A DNA stretch of 64,000 nucleotides from assembly GCF_011761495.1 (NCBI RefSeq), contig NZ_JAASRU010000011.1, forward strand, positions 1-64,000. Reading direction: 5' to 3'. The position numbers and the translations under genes were made by a program. The stretch is from Alkalibacillus almallahensis. Its GTDB lineage: Bacteria > Bacillota > Bacilli > Bacillales > Alkalibacillaceae. Below are positions 11,679 to 19,475 of the stretch, one piece after another. A model generated the notes under the pieces. That model was not told the origin of the DNA. It searched no databases and was given only the letters and a program-made list of their open reading frames with translations. Numbering within the stretch: position 1 is the first letter of the stretch; each line of letters starts with the position of its first letter.

Positions 11679-14126
11679 TTAAACCGTAGCCACCGAAGAG
11701 AATGAAGCCCATTTCGGTCGACTCTTTTCAATTTTTGTCACTAACACGGTCATATCATCGACTATAGCCCCGTGATGACTACGAATCGTTTCTTCTAATA
11801 TTAAATCTGCCACATCTTGAGGATCATCTGTTTCAAGCTCACGAATTTTCCGTTTCAACCACATTTCTCGGTTATCTTCAGTTGCCACAGTCTCTAAAAT
11901 CCCATCACTCACCATAACGAGTAAGTCGCCATCTTTGAGCGATTCATAAACAGGTTCGACATCGAATTCTTCTAAAATACCAATCGGTAAGTTGCCCGAT
12001 TCAATCGGGTAGACAGCATCGCCTCTTTTAATAAAACTCATCATAGCACCAATCTTCAAGAAGTTCACATGTGGTTCTTGTAAATCAATCACAGCCAGAT
12101 CAAGCGTCGCATAGATCTCATCGGATGTTCGCAACGATAGAATCGAATTAATCGACTGTAAAGCGACTTGTTCATTAATACCCGATTGTAAAATTTGTTT
12201 GAGTAGTTTCAATGTTTCCGAGCTTTCTAAATAAGCCCGTTCGCCATTTCCCATACCATCACTAATCGCTAAAACAAAGCGACTCTTTCCTAACGGCAAC
12301 GTCATATATGTGTCGCCTGATAATAGATTGCCTTGTTTCGCTGCGTGAGCTACTCCAGAAGCTAACTGATAATTTTTCACCGAACTAAAAACAAACGTCC
12401 GATCACCATGCCGTTCTGAAGAAGCCGTTTCTTCGTCTACTACGACTGTTTCATTTAATAAATCCGATAACAGCGGGGCAATGACTTTTTCTGCTTCTCC
12501 GTGATAATCGTTAAAATAGAGTGTCATTTCTAAATCAATATTACCCTTATCAATCGAAAATAATTCCAGATGCTCCAATGAATAACGGTTCTCATAAAGC
12601 ACGCGGCGAATCATTTGTTCATGCCAAACATAATCTTCTCGTTCCTTTACCATTTCTGTCGCGAAATTATTCATCACTTCTGATACACCATTGAGTTGTT
12701 CCGATACAAACTGACGACTTTCTCTCACTTGTTGTTTTAACCGCTTATTCGCTTTATAAAATGAGAATTCATAACGCATTTGATCCACGACTTGATCACT
12801 TTTCACACAGAAATTCCGCAATTTCCCCATTTGAAAATTAAGTTGCGATGAGTCTCGTTCTTCAATCGCCATCATCATTTGTTTTAACACAGGATAAGTA
12901 CGATCAAATTGATTCACCCAACAAGTCTGTTTTTTAAGACAGGTTTGACACGTCTTCTCCGTCACCCGACTCAAATACTCGTCCACATCATGCATGTCAT
13001 CAAACTTCGTCGTATCCGTTTCAATCGAAGCAAAACTATCCGATAAAGCTTCGAACATTTCCGAGAATCGTTCTACTCGGTTCGCTGTTGCATCTCGAAC
13101 TTTTTGTAGATACTGCTCGTTTTCCGCTTGTGCTTCTTCCGTTCCAGGGACATACTTAGCCACTTTCTTACCAAGCATGGATGGTGTCAGCAAAAATAAA
13201 CCAGCTGCTATGACGGTCTGCCATAACAGATTGTGTAGCGACATCATTTCAATGTTATAAATACCAATTAATAATGCAGCAATAAGTGCACCGAACGTCA
13301 TCACAGTTCTGTTAACATTTTTTAATAATCCAGCTAATAACCCGATAAGGGCTAATAAGCTAATCTGATAAAGTTCAATAGCACTCGTCAAACTCAACAT
13401 TAAACCAACCATCACGCCTACAGCCGAACCTGCCGTCGTTCCCGCTACTAAAGCAGCAAATAACACAATGTAGATCGCCATGATCTGGTCAATCGCAATA
13501 CCATTGATGGTTAATCCGACCATGCCTGTTAACACAGCTGTCGCTAATATCATGGCACAGATCATTTCTTCTACTTTGAATTTCGCACGCGGGGGTTTTA
13601 GCGAATTAAATGGATACGCTTGCAAAAATACCATCACTAAAAACCCAGCAAGCGTACCTTCAATCACAAACATCGTCATATCATAAATCGTAAAAACACC
13701 TTCAAAGGCAACAATCATTAGCCTTGCTAACACAACACTCGCACCACTTGTCAAAGCCAACCACTTCAGACGTTTTGAACGAGTTTGTCCCCAATGATGG
13801 TCAATCATCAGCATCAACAAACTGCTCAAACTGATAAAAACTGCGTGTGGGATACTAACAGTTAAAGCCCCTAATATCATACACAACATCGTCAATGGAG
13901 CAAACGACCGTTTTGTAACTGCTGTAACAGCCAAGAAAGCGATCGCAAACGGCGAAATGTCCGATAATATAATGGCTCGTCCTAATAATAATCCTAATAA
14001 GTACCATAATAGTCCGTACGTAATCATCAATTGATACAAAAACTTTGCCAACCTATTGAGTACTGGCATCGTTTCGTTTAGGCGACGATTACTGGCGAAT
14101 ATAGATCGTTTTGATAGAGAACTCAC
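11679..14126 (-). CDS. spoIIE: Stage II sporulation protein E, PP2C-type phosphatase
   Basis: Dephosphorylates SpoIIAA-P at the polar septum, which frees SigF in the forespore. The N-terminal third holds about ten membrane segments. A central region carries the cysteine cluster CQTCLKKQTC. The C-terminal PP2C domain shows AISDGMGNGERA and LLVMVSDGILE with metal-binding aspartates. The GTG with AAGGGGTGG 7 nt upstream is chosen over a GTG eight codons earlier, giving 815 residues, near the usual 827. Confidence 0.96.
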   Translation of the reverse strand: MSSLSKRSIFASNRRLNETMPVLNRLAKFLYQLMITYGLLWYLLGLLLGRAIILSDISPFAIAFLAVTAVTKRSFAPLTMLCMILGALTVSIPHAVFISLSSLLMLMIDHHWGQTRSKRLKWLALTSGASVVLARLMIVAFEGVFTIYDMTMFVIEGTLAGFLVMVFLQAYPFNSLKPPRAKFKVEEMICAMILATAVLTGMVGLTINGIAIDQIMAIYIVLFAALVAGTTAGSAVGVMVGLMLSLTSAIELYQISLLALIGLLAGLLKNVNRTVMTFGALIAALLIGIYNIEMMSLHNLLWQTVIAAGLFLLTPSMLGKKVAKYVPGTEEAQAENEQYLQKVRDATANRVERFSEMFEALSDSFASIETDTTKFDDMHDVDEYLSRVTEKTCQTCLKKQTCWVNQFDRTYPVLKQMMMAIEERDSSQLNFQMGKLRNFCVKSDQVVDQMRYEFSFYKANKRLKQQVRESRQFVSEQLNGVSEVMNNFATEMVKEREDYVWHEQMIRRVLYENRYSLEHLELFSIDKGNIDLEMTLYFNDYHGEAEKVIAPLLSDLLNETVVVDEETASSERHGDRTFVFSSVKNYQLASGVAHAAKQGNLLSGDTYMTLPLGKSRFVLAISDGMGNGERAYLESSETLKLLKQILQSGINEQVALQSINSILSLRTSDEIYATLDLAVIDLQEPHVNFLKIGAMMSFIKRGDAVYPIESGNLPIGILEEFDVEPVYESLKDGDLLVMVSDGILETVATEDNREMWLKRKIRELETDDPQDVADLILEETIRSHHGAIVDDMTVLVTKIEKSRPKWASFSSVATV

Positions 14127-14175
14127 GTCATCACCACCCCTTATATGCACAGTTAATCACGAATATGACTAAAAC

Positions 14176-14219
14176 TTTGTCAAAATCACGAGTAGCAATG
14201 GAAAAAATTTTCGACTTTT
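14176..14219 (-). promoter_or_regulatory. Two candidate Spo0A boxes upstream of spoIIE
   Basis: TTTGTCAAAA (14176-14185, plus-strand reading) matches the core of the 0A box TTTGTCRAAAA. A second, AAAAGTCGAAAA on the minus strand at 14208-14219, matches six of seven core bases. The first includes TTGACA on the minus strand. spoIIE of B. subtilis is Spo0A-activated from an unusually spaced SigA promoter. Confidence 0.55.
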
Positions 14220-14327
14220 CCTTTCGTTAATTGATGAAATAAGCGTACAAATAAGATTTAAGGTACATGCTTTTACAAAGGTTGATGAACATCAACAAAA
14301 TTTACAAGAGAAATCGTTGAAATCTTG

Positions 14328-14359
14328 TTGACACACGCACTCTCGTATTGTACTATAAT
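14328..14359 (+). promoter_or_regulatory. Promoter of the tRNA-Met/tRNA-Glu operon
   Basis: A perfect TTGACA is followed by TACTATAAT. TACTAT lies at 17 bp and the perfect TATAAT at 20 bp, so which hexamer serves as the -10 is open. It lies 32 bp upstream of tRNA-Met. Confidence 0.6.
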
Positions 14360-14390
14360 CTTTGTGCTCAACAGAGCAGATTTAAAACTT

Positions 14391-14464
14391 GGCGGTGTAG
14401 CTCAGCTGGCGAGAGCGTACGGTTCATACCCGTGAGGTCGGGGGTTCGATTCCCTCCGCCGCTA
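14391..14464 (+). tRNA. tRNA-Met (CAU), elongator type
   Basis: A full cloverleaf can be drawn: acceptor GGCGGTG pairs with CGCCGCT (one terminal G-U), the anticodon stem CGGTT/ACCCG presents CAT, and the T arm is GGGGG-TTCGATT-CCCTC. There is a first base pair, unlike the C-A mismatch of initiator tRNA. CCA is not encoded. Confidence 0.93.
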
Positions 14465-14479
14465 TTTTTTTAATACTAA

Positions 14480-14551
14480 GGCCCGTTGGTCAAGCGGTTA
14501 AGACACTGCCCTTTCACGGCAGTAACACGGGTTCGAGTCCCGTACGGGTCA
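14480..14551 (+). tRNA. tRNA-Glu (UUC)
   Basis: Acceptor GGCCCGT pairs with ACGGGTC, the anticodon arm CTGCC-CTTTCAC-GGCAG presents TTC, and the T arm is ACGGG-TTCGAGT-CCCGT. It lies 15 nt after tRNA-Met in the same transcript. CCA is not encoded. Confidence 0.93.
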
Positions 14552-14560
14552 CTAAAGATG

Positions 14561-14599
14561 AAGCCCGACATTGTTATTAATAACAATGTCGGGCTTTTT
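14561..14599 (+). terminator. Terminator of the tRNA operon
   Basis: A near-perfect hairpin built on AAGCCCGACATTGTTAT and its complement is followed by TTTTTA, 10 nt after tRNA-Glu. Confidence 0.9.
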
Positions 14600-14683
14600 A
14601 TGTATATTTGATTATTTGATGAATACCAAAAAATAATCTTATTAAAAAAACGACCTTATAGCTTCATATTCATTACCTGTACG

Positions 14684-14974
14684 TTACCAAAATGCTTCTT
14701 CTTCGTTAGACAAATTTAAAACAAAGGGATATAGACCCAAGATCGCTAATGTAATAATAATTCCTATAATAATAGTTGTACCTACTGAAAAATCGAATAG
14801 TACATTAATTGGTAATATCAAGACTAACGGTAAAAGAGCTAATCCCCCGTTTCTAAATCTAGATGAAGCAGACTCATATTGCTTAGTTTCACAGTATGGG
14901 CAATTCAATCTAAATAACCTTCTTATCGTTTGTTTCCAAGTCCATTTTGTACCACAGTTTTGGCAAACAGGCAT
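14684..14974 (-). CDS. Small zinc-ribbon membrane protein
   Basis: A 96-residue protein with an N-terminal zinc ribbon (C4xxC7 and C25xxC28) followed by two hydrophobic segments (about residues 45-62 and 66-86) and an acidic end. It resembles the short CxxC-x-CxxC membrane proteins found across Bacillaceae, whose function is not known. No obvious partner is adjacent; it stands alone between the tRNA operon and a gene-poor patch, and may be accessory. The gap from here to yabR carries only a broken gene, a repeat relic and a terminator. Confidence 0.7.
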   Translation of the reverse strand: MPVCQNCGTKWTWKQTIRRLFRLNCPYCETKQYESASSRFRNGGLALLPLVLILPINVLFDFSVGTTIIIGIIITLAILGLYPFVLNLSNEEEAFW

Positions 14975-15126
14975 AATAGACCCCCTCTTGTGAAAATGAT
15001 ACTCCTTGTTAGTTGAATAACGTTATTGACCACAAAATGATAATTTCCCTGGATTCTCAATGATTTAATAAAATTTTATAACTGATATGCTTATACTATT
15101 TTCCGATCAAAATATCAAACCTAAAT

Positions 15127-15388
15127 CTACAAAGCTAAAATTATTTCCAAGCTAGTAAAAAGTAATATACCAAATAATAAAATTTTAAATGATTCTTTAT
15201 AAGATTTATTTTTTCTATGCTCTTTTATCACAATAGTCCAAATAAAATTAAGTGAAAAGAATACTTATAAATGCAATTGTAAGAAAATATGACGACATAT
15301 CGTTAGATGCAGAAACAATTACTATAACTAATAAAGCCAAACCAGCAACATCATTGTGGTTAATTTTATGTTCTCTACTATGCGCCAC
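15127..15388 (-). pseudogene. Frameshifted small membrane protein gene
   Basis: A GTG start preceded by AGAGAG opens 46 codons (beginning MAHSREHKINHNDVAGLALL) that stop shortly after ISILF. Removing one T from the run TTTT (plus-strand AAAA at 15255-15258) joins this to a second frame reading SLNFIWTIVIKEHRKNKSYK and ending LEIILAL-stop. The restored product of about 87 residues would have three hydrophobic segments. I do not recognise the family. A sequencing error in a homopolymer would look the same. Confidence 0.55.
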
Positions 15389-15412
15389 GATGATACTCTC
15401 TTCTTTTTAATT

Positions 15413-15475
15413 GGCTCTGTTAAAGTTAAGTGTTGATTTGTCAGATTGTTAACGACGATAGTGGTTGATCATTTG
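15413..15475 (+). repeat. Relic left end of the MITE-like repeat
   Basis: GGCTCTGTTAAAGTTAAGTG followed by TTGATTT matches the left terminal arm of the repeat family found elsewhere in this window. The conserved inner core and right end are not recognisable, so this is a remnant or a diverged member. Confidence 0.5.
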
Positions 15476-15571
15476 AGGCGTAAAAGTGACTCATCTAACA
15501 CCAATGGCTACCATTCAAAACTTCACCTTAAATTGTGTGACCACCTCAACAAATATCGTAGAGCTTAAATT

Positions 15572-15609
15572 TAAAAAAATGCCACAACAGAACAATGTTC
15601 CGTTGTAGC
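15572..15609 (-). terminator. Terminator of the divIC-yabR operon
   Basis: The hairpin GCTACAACGGAAC / GTTCTGTTGTGGC is followed on the minus strand by seven T, about 50 bp after yabR. Confidence 0.85.
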
Positions 15610-15655
15610 TTCTCTAAAATCGCTATATATTGACTTATCTAAATAGACAGCAAGA

Positions 15656-16036
15656 TTACCCTCTTTTAGCACCACCGCCACCACGGCGAGATTCCGTATG
15701 CTTTTTAAGTGAGGACATCTTTTCTTCACTATCCTTTAAAAATTTGTTCATTTTTGATTCAAAATTTTCTGCGCGTTTCTTCTGCTCTTCGCGCTCATAT
15801 TTCACATCCGCCTTTTTAATGGATAATCCAATCTTGCCATTATCCTCTACATTTAAAACTTTAACCTCGACCTCATCACCGACGGATAAGTGTTCGCTAA
15901 TGTCCTTAACGAACTGATCTGCTACCTCACTAATGTGGACCAAGCCAGTTGACCCATCTGGAAGCTCAACGAAAGCTCCAAAATTCGTAATGCGGGTCAC
16001 CTTACCGTGCAACTTGCTGCCTACTTCAACTGACAT
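15656..16036 (-). CDS. yabR: S1 RNA-binding domain protein YabR
   Basis: A single S1 domain fills residues 1-75 (GKVTRITNFGAFVELPDGST, GLVHISEVAD, KIGLSIKKA), followed by a charged, basic and glycine-rich tail ending RRGGGGAKRG. S1 proteins of this size bind RNA or ribosomes; the specific role of YabR is not known. Position after divIC matches B. subtilis. Confidence 0.9.
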   Translation of the reverse strand: MSVEVGSKLHGKVTRITNFGAFVELPDGSTGLVHISEVADQFVKDISEHLSVGDEVEVKVLNVEDNGKIGLSIKKADVKYEREEQKKRAENFESKMNKFLKDSEEKMSSLKKHTESRRGGGGAKRG

Positions 16037-16110
16037 AAAGAAAATGCTCCTCCTTAATAATAATAAGAAAATCTACTCTTTATCATTATATATAAGCTCG
16101 ATTAAAAGTG

Positions 16111-16512
16111 TCAATAAGAAGGCTCACCTTCTTCACTGTCTTCAGGCAAGTTGAAAATTACTTCACCTTCACGGGAGAAGAAATAATCTTTCCGTGCGAT
16201 TTGTAATAAATACTCAGTGTCATTTAATAATTCAACTTCTCGTTCTAATCGATCTTGTTCATCTTTAGCTGCTTTTAATTCCTCTTGAAGTTGTTCTTGT
16301 TCTGCTTTTTTATCTTCATGTATGGCTTGTTGTTGTATATAATAACCTGAAAGTGTACCGACCACTAATAAGAAAAGTAAACCAAAGGCGATTAAGCGAC
16401 GTTTAAGAAGCTTTTTCTCTCTTCGCTTTCGAGCAAGATAAGCTTCTTGTTCTTTAACATATGTTGAATCTAACTTTTCAACATTATCCTTCCTCTTCTT
16501 CTTCTTGAACAT
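16111..16512 (-). CDS. divIC: Septum formation initiator DivIC
   Basis: A bitopic division protein of the FtsB family that works with DivIB and FtsL at the septum. A basic cytoplasmic N-terminus (about 35 residues) is followed by one membrane segment (RLIAFGLLFLLVVGTLSGYY) and a coiled coil (about 65-100). The start is taken as ATG giving MFKKKKRK; the preceding GTG, which sits at better spacing (7 nt) from AAGGAGG, is an equally possible start. It overlaps the end of yabQ by 29 nt. Confidence 0.93.
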   Translation of the reverse strand: MFKKKKRKDNVEKLDSTYVKEQEAYLARKRREKKLLKRRLIAFGLLFLLVVGTLSGYYIQQQAIHEDKKAEQEQLQEELKAAKDEQDRLEREVELLNDTEYLLQIARKDYFFSREGEVIFNLPEDSEEGEPSY

Positions 16513-17092
16513 CACTTGCACGCCTCCTTTTCTTTATAAGTAGCACTAGTTTTTTCCACATAAACCTAATTCTATTATCGCAAGTTTCGACGAAGTGTTT
16601 AAGGTACTTTTTTACTATTCTCGGCACAAACGGGGCCAATAACAGCTTGATCAGCTTGATTAATGTCATTATTAATCGCCATACAATACTTAAAACAAAA
16701 ACGACTATGCCCGTCAAAACGCGGAAAATCCATGTTAAAGGTTTAACAAGCACATAATCTATGAGCTGATAAATAACGCGAAAACAAGCGGACAAAAAAT
16801 TCAAAAAATACGCAAAAAATCGTAGGAATATGTCTTGAAACAGCGCATAATATGTCGAAATACCTAGAGCTAAGGCGATTATAAAATAAAATCGCAGTGC
16901 TCCACCGTTAAGTTGAAACAGGGTATAGTACAACCATACCCCCACTAACCCACAAAATAAACTATCAATTACTAATCGGTTCTTAAAATCATGCGGACGA
17001 ACCAACTGCTTGTACACATCAAATAGTGCACCGATTAGTAATCCACATAGAATAAGGATGAGCATCGTGGTGAATTGTGTTGTTAGCGTCAT
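16484..17092 (-). CDS. yabQ: Spore cortex biosynthesis protein YabQ
   Basis: An integral membrane protein with an N-terminal cluster of four to five hydrophobic segments and a strongly basic C-terminal tail. YabQ is required for cortex formation and localises to the outer forespore membrane in B. subtilis. Length of 202 residues is close to the usual size. It overlaps yabP by 4 nt, so the two are coupled, and divIC by 29 nt. Confidence 0.88.
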   Translation of the reverse strand: MTLTTQFTTMLILILCGLLIGALFDVYKQLVRPHDFKNRLVIDSLFCGLVGVWLYYTLFQLNGGALRFYFIIALALGISTYYALFQDIFLRFFAYFLNFLSACFRVIYQLIDYVLVKPLTWIFRVLTGIVVFVLSIVWRLIMTLIKLIKLLLAPFVPRIVKKYLKHFVETCDNRIRFMWKKLVLLIKKRRRASDVQEEEEEG

Positions 17093-17394
17093 TTCAATAA
17101 CTTGCTAAAGAATCCTTTAGCTGGCTGTTGTTTAGACTCGTCGATATAATCAAAAGAATAGATTTTACCTTGGATCGTGAGCAACCCTTCATCAACATTC
17201 AAATTCTTCATATGCAAATTATGGCCGCGCACCATCAAGTACCCTAGTGATGTCTTTAACAGAAATTCCTCTGTATCAAAACTATCGACATCCAAAACCC
17301 CTGTTAACTTCAATTCCTTTCGATCAGTCAAAGTCACAGCATGTTCTCGTTTTTCCTCGCGATCTGGTTGATAGAGTGATTTTTCATATGGCAT
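17089..17394 (-). CDS. yabP: Sporulation protein YabP
   Basis: A 101-residue YabP/YqfC-family protein needed for cortex assembly. The family core is readable: LTGVLDVDSFDTEEFLLKTS then GYLMVRGHNLHMKNLNVD. Preceded by a candidate SigE promoter and overlapping yabQ, it forms a mother-cell sporulation unit ahead of the housekeeping divIC gene. Confidence 0.92.
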   Translation of the reverse strand: MPYEKSLYQPDREEKREHAVTLTDRKELKLTGVLDVDSFDTEEFLLKTSLGYLMVRGHNLHMKNLNVDEGLLTIQGKIYSFDYIDESKQQPAKGFFSKLLK

Positions 17395-17418
17395 GTCTAC
17401 CCCTCCTATTCACTAGCC

Positions 17419-17447
17419 ATCTTATGACTAGTAACAAGAGTTCATGC
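17419..17447 (-). promoter_or_regulatory. Candidate SigE promoter of yabP-yabQ
   Basis: On the minus strand GCATGAA, a 14-bp spacer and CATAAGAT approximate the SigE consensus. yabP is SigE-dependent in B. subtilis. Confidence 0.5.
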
Positions 17448-17452
17448 ATCAA

Positions 17453-17719
17453 TTAATCATTTGTTTCAACTTTTTCTTCTTTAATGACTGTGTATAGACG
17501 TGTTGTTTGATCCTTTTTCACATGTTCCTGTAAGGATTCTACTTGAATGACTAGTTTCTTATGGCCGTACTGAATCATAACTTCATCCCCGACAGTAAGG
17601 TCAGATGATGCTTTTGCTGGTTGACCATTAACTTCTATACGGCCTTGATTCGCTACATCTTTCGCTACTGTACGTCGTTTAATTAAGCGTGATAGTTTTA
17701 AAAATTTATCTAAGCGCAT
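17453..17719 (-). CDS. yabO: S4-domain RNA-binding protein YabO/RlbA (Hsp15-like)
   Basis: A heat-shock-protein-15-like S4 protein (MRLDKFLKLSRLIKRRTVAK) thought to bind 23S rRNA on stalled 50S subunits in ribosome-associated quality control. The S4 fold covers most of its 88 residues. Of two adjacent ATG codons the second is better spaced from GAGGTG. It follows yabN by 9 nt. Confidence 0.9.
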   Translation of the reverse strand: MRLDKFLKLSRLIKRRTVAKDVANQGRIEVNGQPAKASSDLTVGDEVMIQYGHKKLVIQVESLQEHVKKDQTTRLYTVIKEEKVETND

Positions 17720-17728
17720 CATGTCACC

Positions 17729-19177
17729 TCATTGCTGATTTCTTTTAATCTCTTGCCAATACTCCTCAAGCTCTTCTAAAGACAAGTCAGTTATCGCTTG
17801 ATTGCTCTCGTTTACACGTTTTTCAACGCTTTGAAATCGTTGAGTAAATTTATCACACGTTCGATTGAGTGCTACTTCTGGATCGATACGATAATATCGT
17901 GCTAAGTTCACAAGCGAGAATAAGACATCTCCTAACTCTAATTCCGCTTCATCACTTGTTTCATTCGCCACTGCCTCTTCAAATTCCTTTAATTCTTCAT
18001 AAACTTTCGCTACAACTGGTTGAGCTTCTTTCCAATCAAACCCTACCTTAGCAACCTTCTTTTGAATCTCTTTTGCTAATAATAAGCGAGGTAGTGACTC
18101 ATTCACATCATCTAATACTGATTCTTGTTTCGGACGGCCTTGTTGTTTAATTTCTTCCCAATTCCGTTTCACATCATCTGCTGAATCTACGTTTTCATCA
18201 CCAAAAACATGAGGATGGCGTTCAACCATTTTGTCCGTCACATTCTGAATAACATCATCAACTGTGAAATAACCATGATCTTCACCAATTTGACTATGTA
18301 GCATCACTTGGAGGAGAACATCACCTAACTCTTCAGCTAAATGATCATCATCCTGTTGATCAATCGCTTCGATCACTTCATACGCCTCTTCTATCAAATA
18401 GGGGCGGAGTGACTCATGTGTTTGTTTCTGATCCCAAGGACATCCTCCTGGGCCTCGTAACCTTGCAATAACCTCGCGCAACGCTGTGAACGTATGGTGT
18501 AATTGATCTCGAGGTTGAGGTGGCACATAGACCGTAATTAAATTACTCACCGGGAAATTCCGATCAAGTTCATATAATGGGACTGTTCGCTGCCAAGCTT
18601 GGTCACTTCCAGCTGCATGAACAATAGTAATGGGATAATCATGAGGTAAGTCTTCCATTAACGTCAACTTCACATCAGAGGCCGTGACAGTATCAAACAC
18701 TTGGCTAATCAATAGATGCTGCTCATATTGAATAACATGTCTATCGAGGGCTGTTCCGTCTAATAATTGGAACCCTTCGATCGGATCAACATTGACAGCT
18801 GTTAAGAGTGGATCGATGAAACTCTGCCCGCCTTCAATCGAAACCGTAATATCATCTTGCTCTGTTTCCAACAATAATTGCACCGTCTTTTCAGCGACCA
18901 TTGGATGCCCTGGTACTGTATAAATGATATCTTTTTGTCTAGCTTGCTTAATTAAATCTTCAGCAATAGTTTCATAGACACTCGCAAATTGGTCATTCGC
19001 CTCATAAACTTCATCGTAGCTAGAAAATGTGACACCTTCTGCTTGCAGATCATGAATAACTGGATGATCAAGCGTTCGAGTTAAAACGTTTTCTTGTTTT
19101 ATGAGTTGTCGGTAAATGCCTAATGGTAACTGATCAATCGTACCAGCCCCAAGACCAACAATATGTATATGTCCCAT
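17729..19177 (-). CDS. yabN: YabN: tetrapyrrole methylase domain fused to MazG pyrophosphohydrolase
   Basis: The N-terminal half has the tetrapyrrole methylase fold (IVGLGAGTIDQLP, YTVPGHPMVAE). The C-terminal half is MazG, hydrolysing NTPs or dNTPs, with PGGCPWDQKQTHESLRPYL, EEAYEVIEAI and the metal-binding EELGDVLLQV repeated later as ELGDVLFSLV. Fusion of the two is usual in Bacillaceae. The methylase substrate is unknown. The upstream gap is occupied by repeat copy B, which separates it from the flippase gene that is its usual operon partner. Confidence 0.93.
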   Translation of the reverse strand: MGHIHIVGLGAGTIDQLPLGIYRQLIKQENVLTRTLDHPVIHDLQAEGVTFSSYDEVYEANDQFASVYETIAEDLIKQARQKDIIYTVPGHPMVAEKTVQLLLETEQDDITVSIEGGQSFIDPLLTAVNVDPIEGFQLLDGTALDRHVIQYEQHLLISQVFDTVTASDVKLTLMEDLPHDYPITIVHAAGSDQAWQRTVPLYELDRNFPVSNLITVYVPPQPRDQLHHTFTALREVIARLRGPGGCPWDQKQTHESLRPYLIEEAYEVIEAIDQQDDDHLAEELGDVLLQVMLHSQIGEDHGYFTVDDVIQNVTDKMVERHPHVFGDENVDSADDVKRNWEEIKQQGRPKQESVLDDVNESLPRLLLAKEIQKKVAKVGFDWKEAQPVVAKVYEELKEFEEAVANETSDEAELELGDVLFSLVNLARYYRIDPEVALNRTCDKFTQRFQSVEKRVNESNQAITDLSLEELEEYWQEIKRNQQ

Positions 19178-19200
19178 GCAATCCCTACCTTCTACTAATC

Positions 19201-19475
19201 TTTGACTCTGTTAAATTTTAGTGTTGATTTTCATATGATGTAGCACTGAGTTGTTGAATTGTGAGAAGCGAAGGTGGCGACTCCTGATCGACTAAAAACG
19301 GTCACGTCCTGTGACCAACGTCGACATTAGGCCGTCCGGGCCGTCACGGGAATAGCACGAGTCTCGAGACCCCGCAGGAAGTGCTTTCCTTCCGAGGAGG
19401 CTCGAGCCGTGCCCGCGGAAAGCGTCCACCGATAGCGGATCACAATTTCAACAACGGACTGACTTTATCAAAGCC
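19201..19475 (+). repeat. MITE-like interspersed repeat, copy B, with inserted module 1
   Basis: Has recognisable terminal ends (CTCTGTTAAATTTTAGTGTTG at left, ACTTTATCAAAGCC at right) and the inner arms TTGTTGAATTGTGA/TCACAATTTCAACAA. A roughly 60-bp module (GGTCACGTCCTGTGACC to GGCCGTCCGGGCCGTCAC) is inserted after GCGACTCCT. The right terminus touches the stop codon of the flippase gene. Confidence 0.88.

Noticed and set aside
14391-15655. Integrated element at the tRNA genes
   Set aside because: No integrase, no duplicated tRNA 3' end and no att-like repeat were seen; the patch holds only small genes and a repeat relic.
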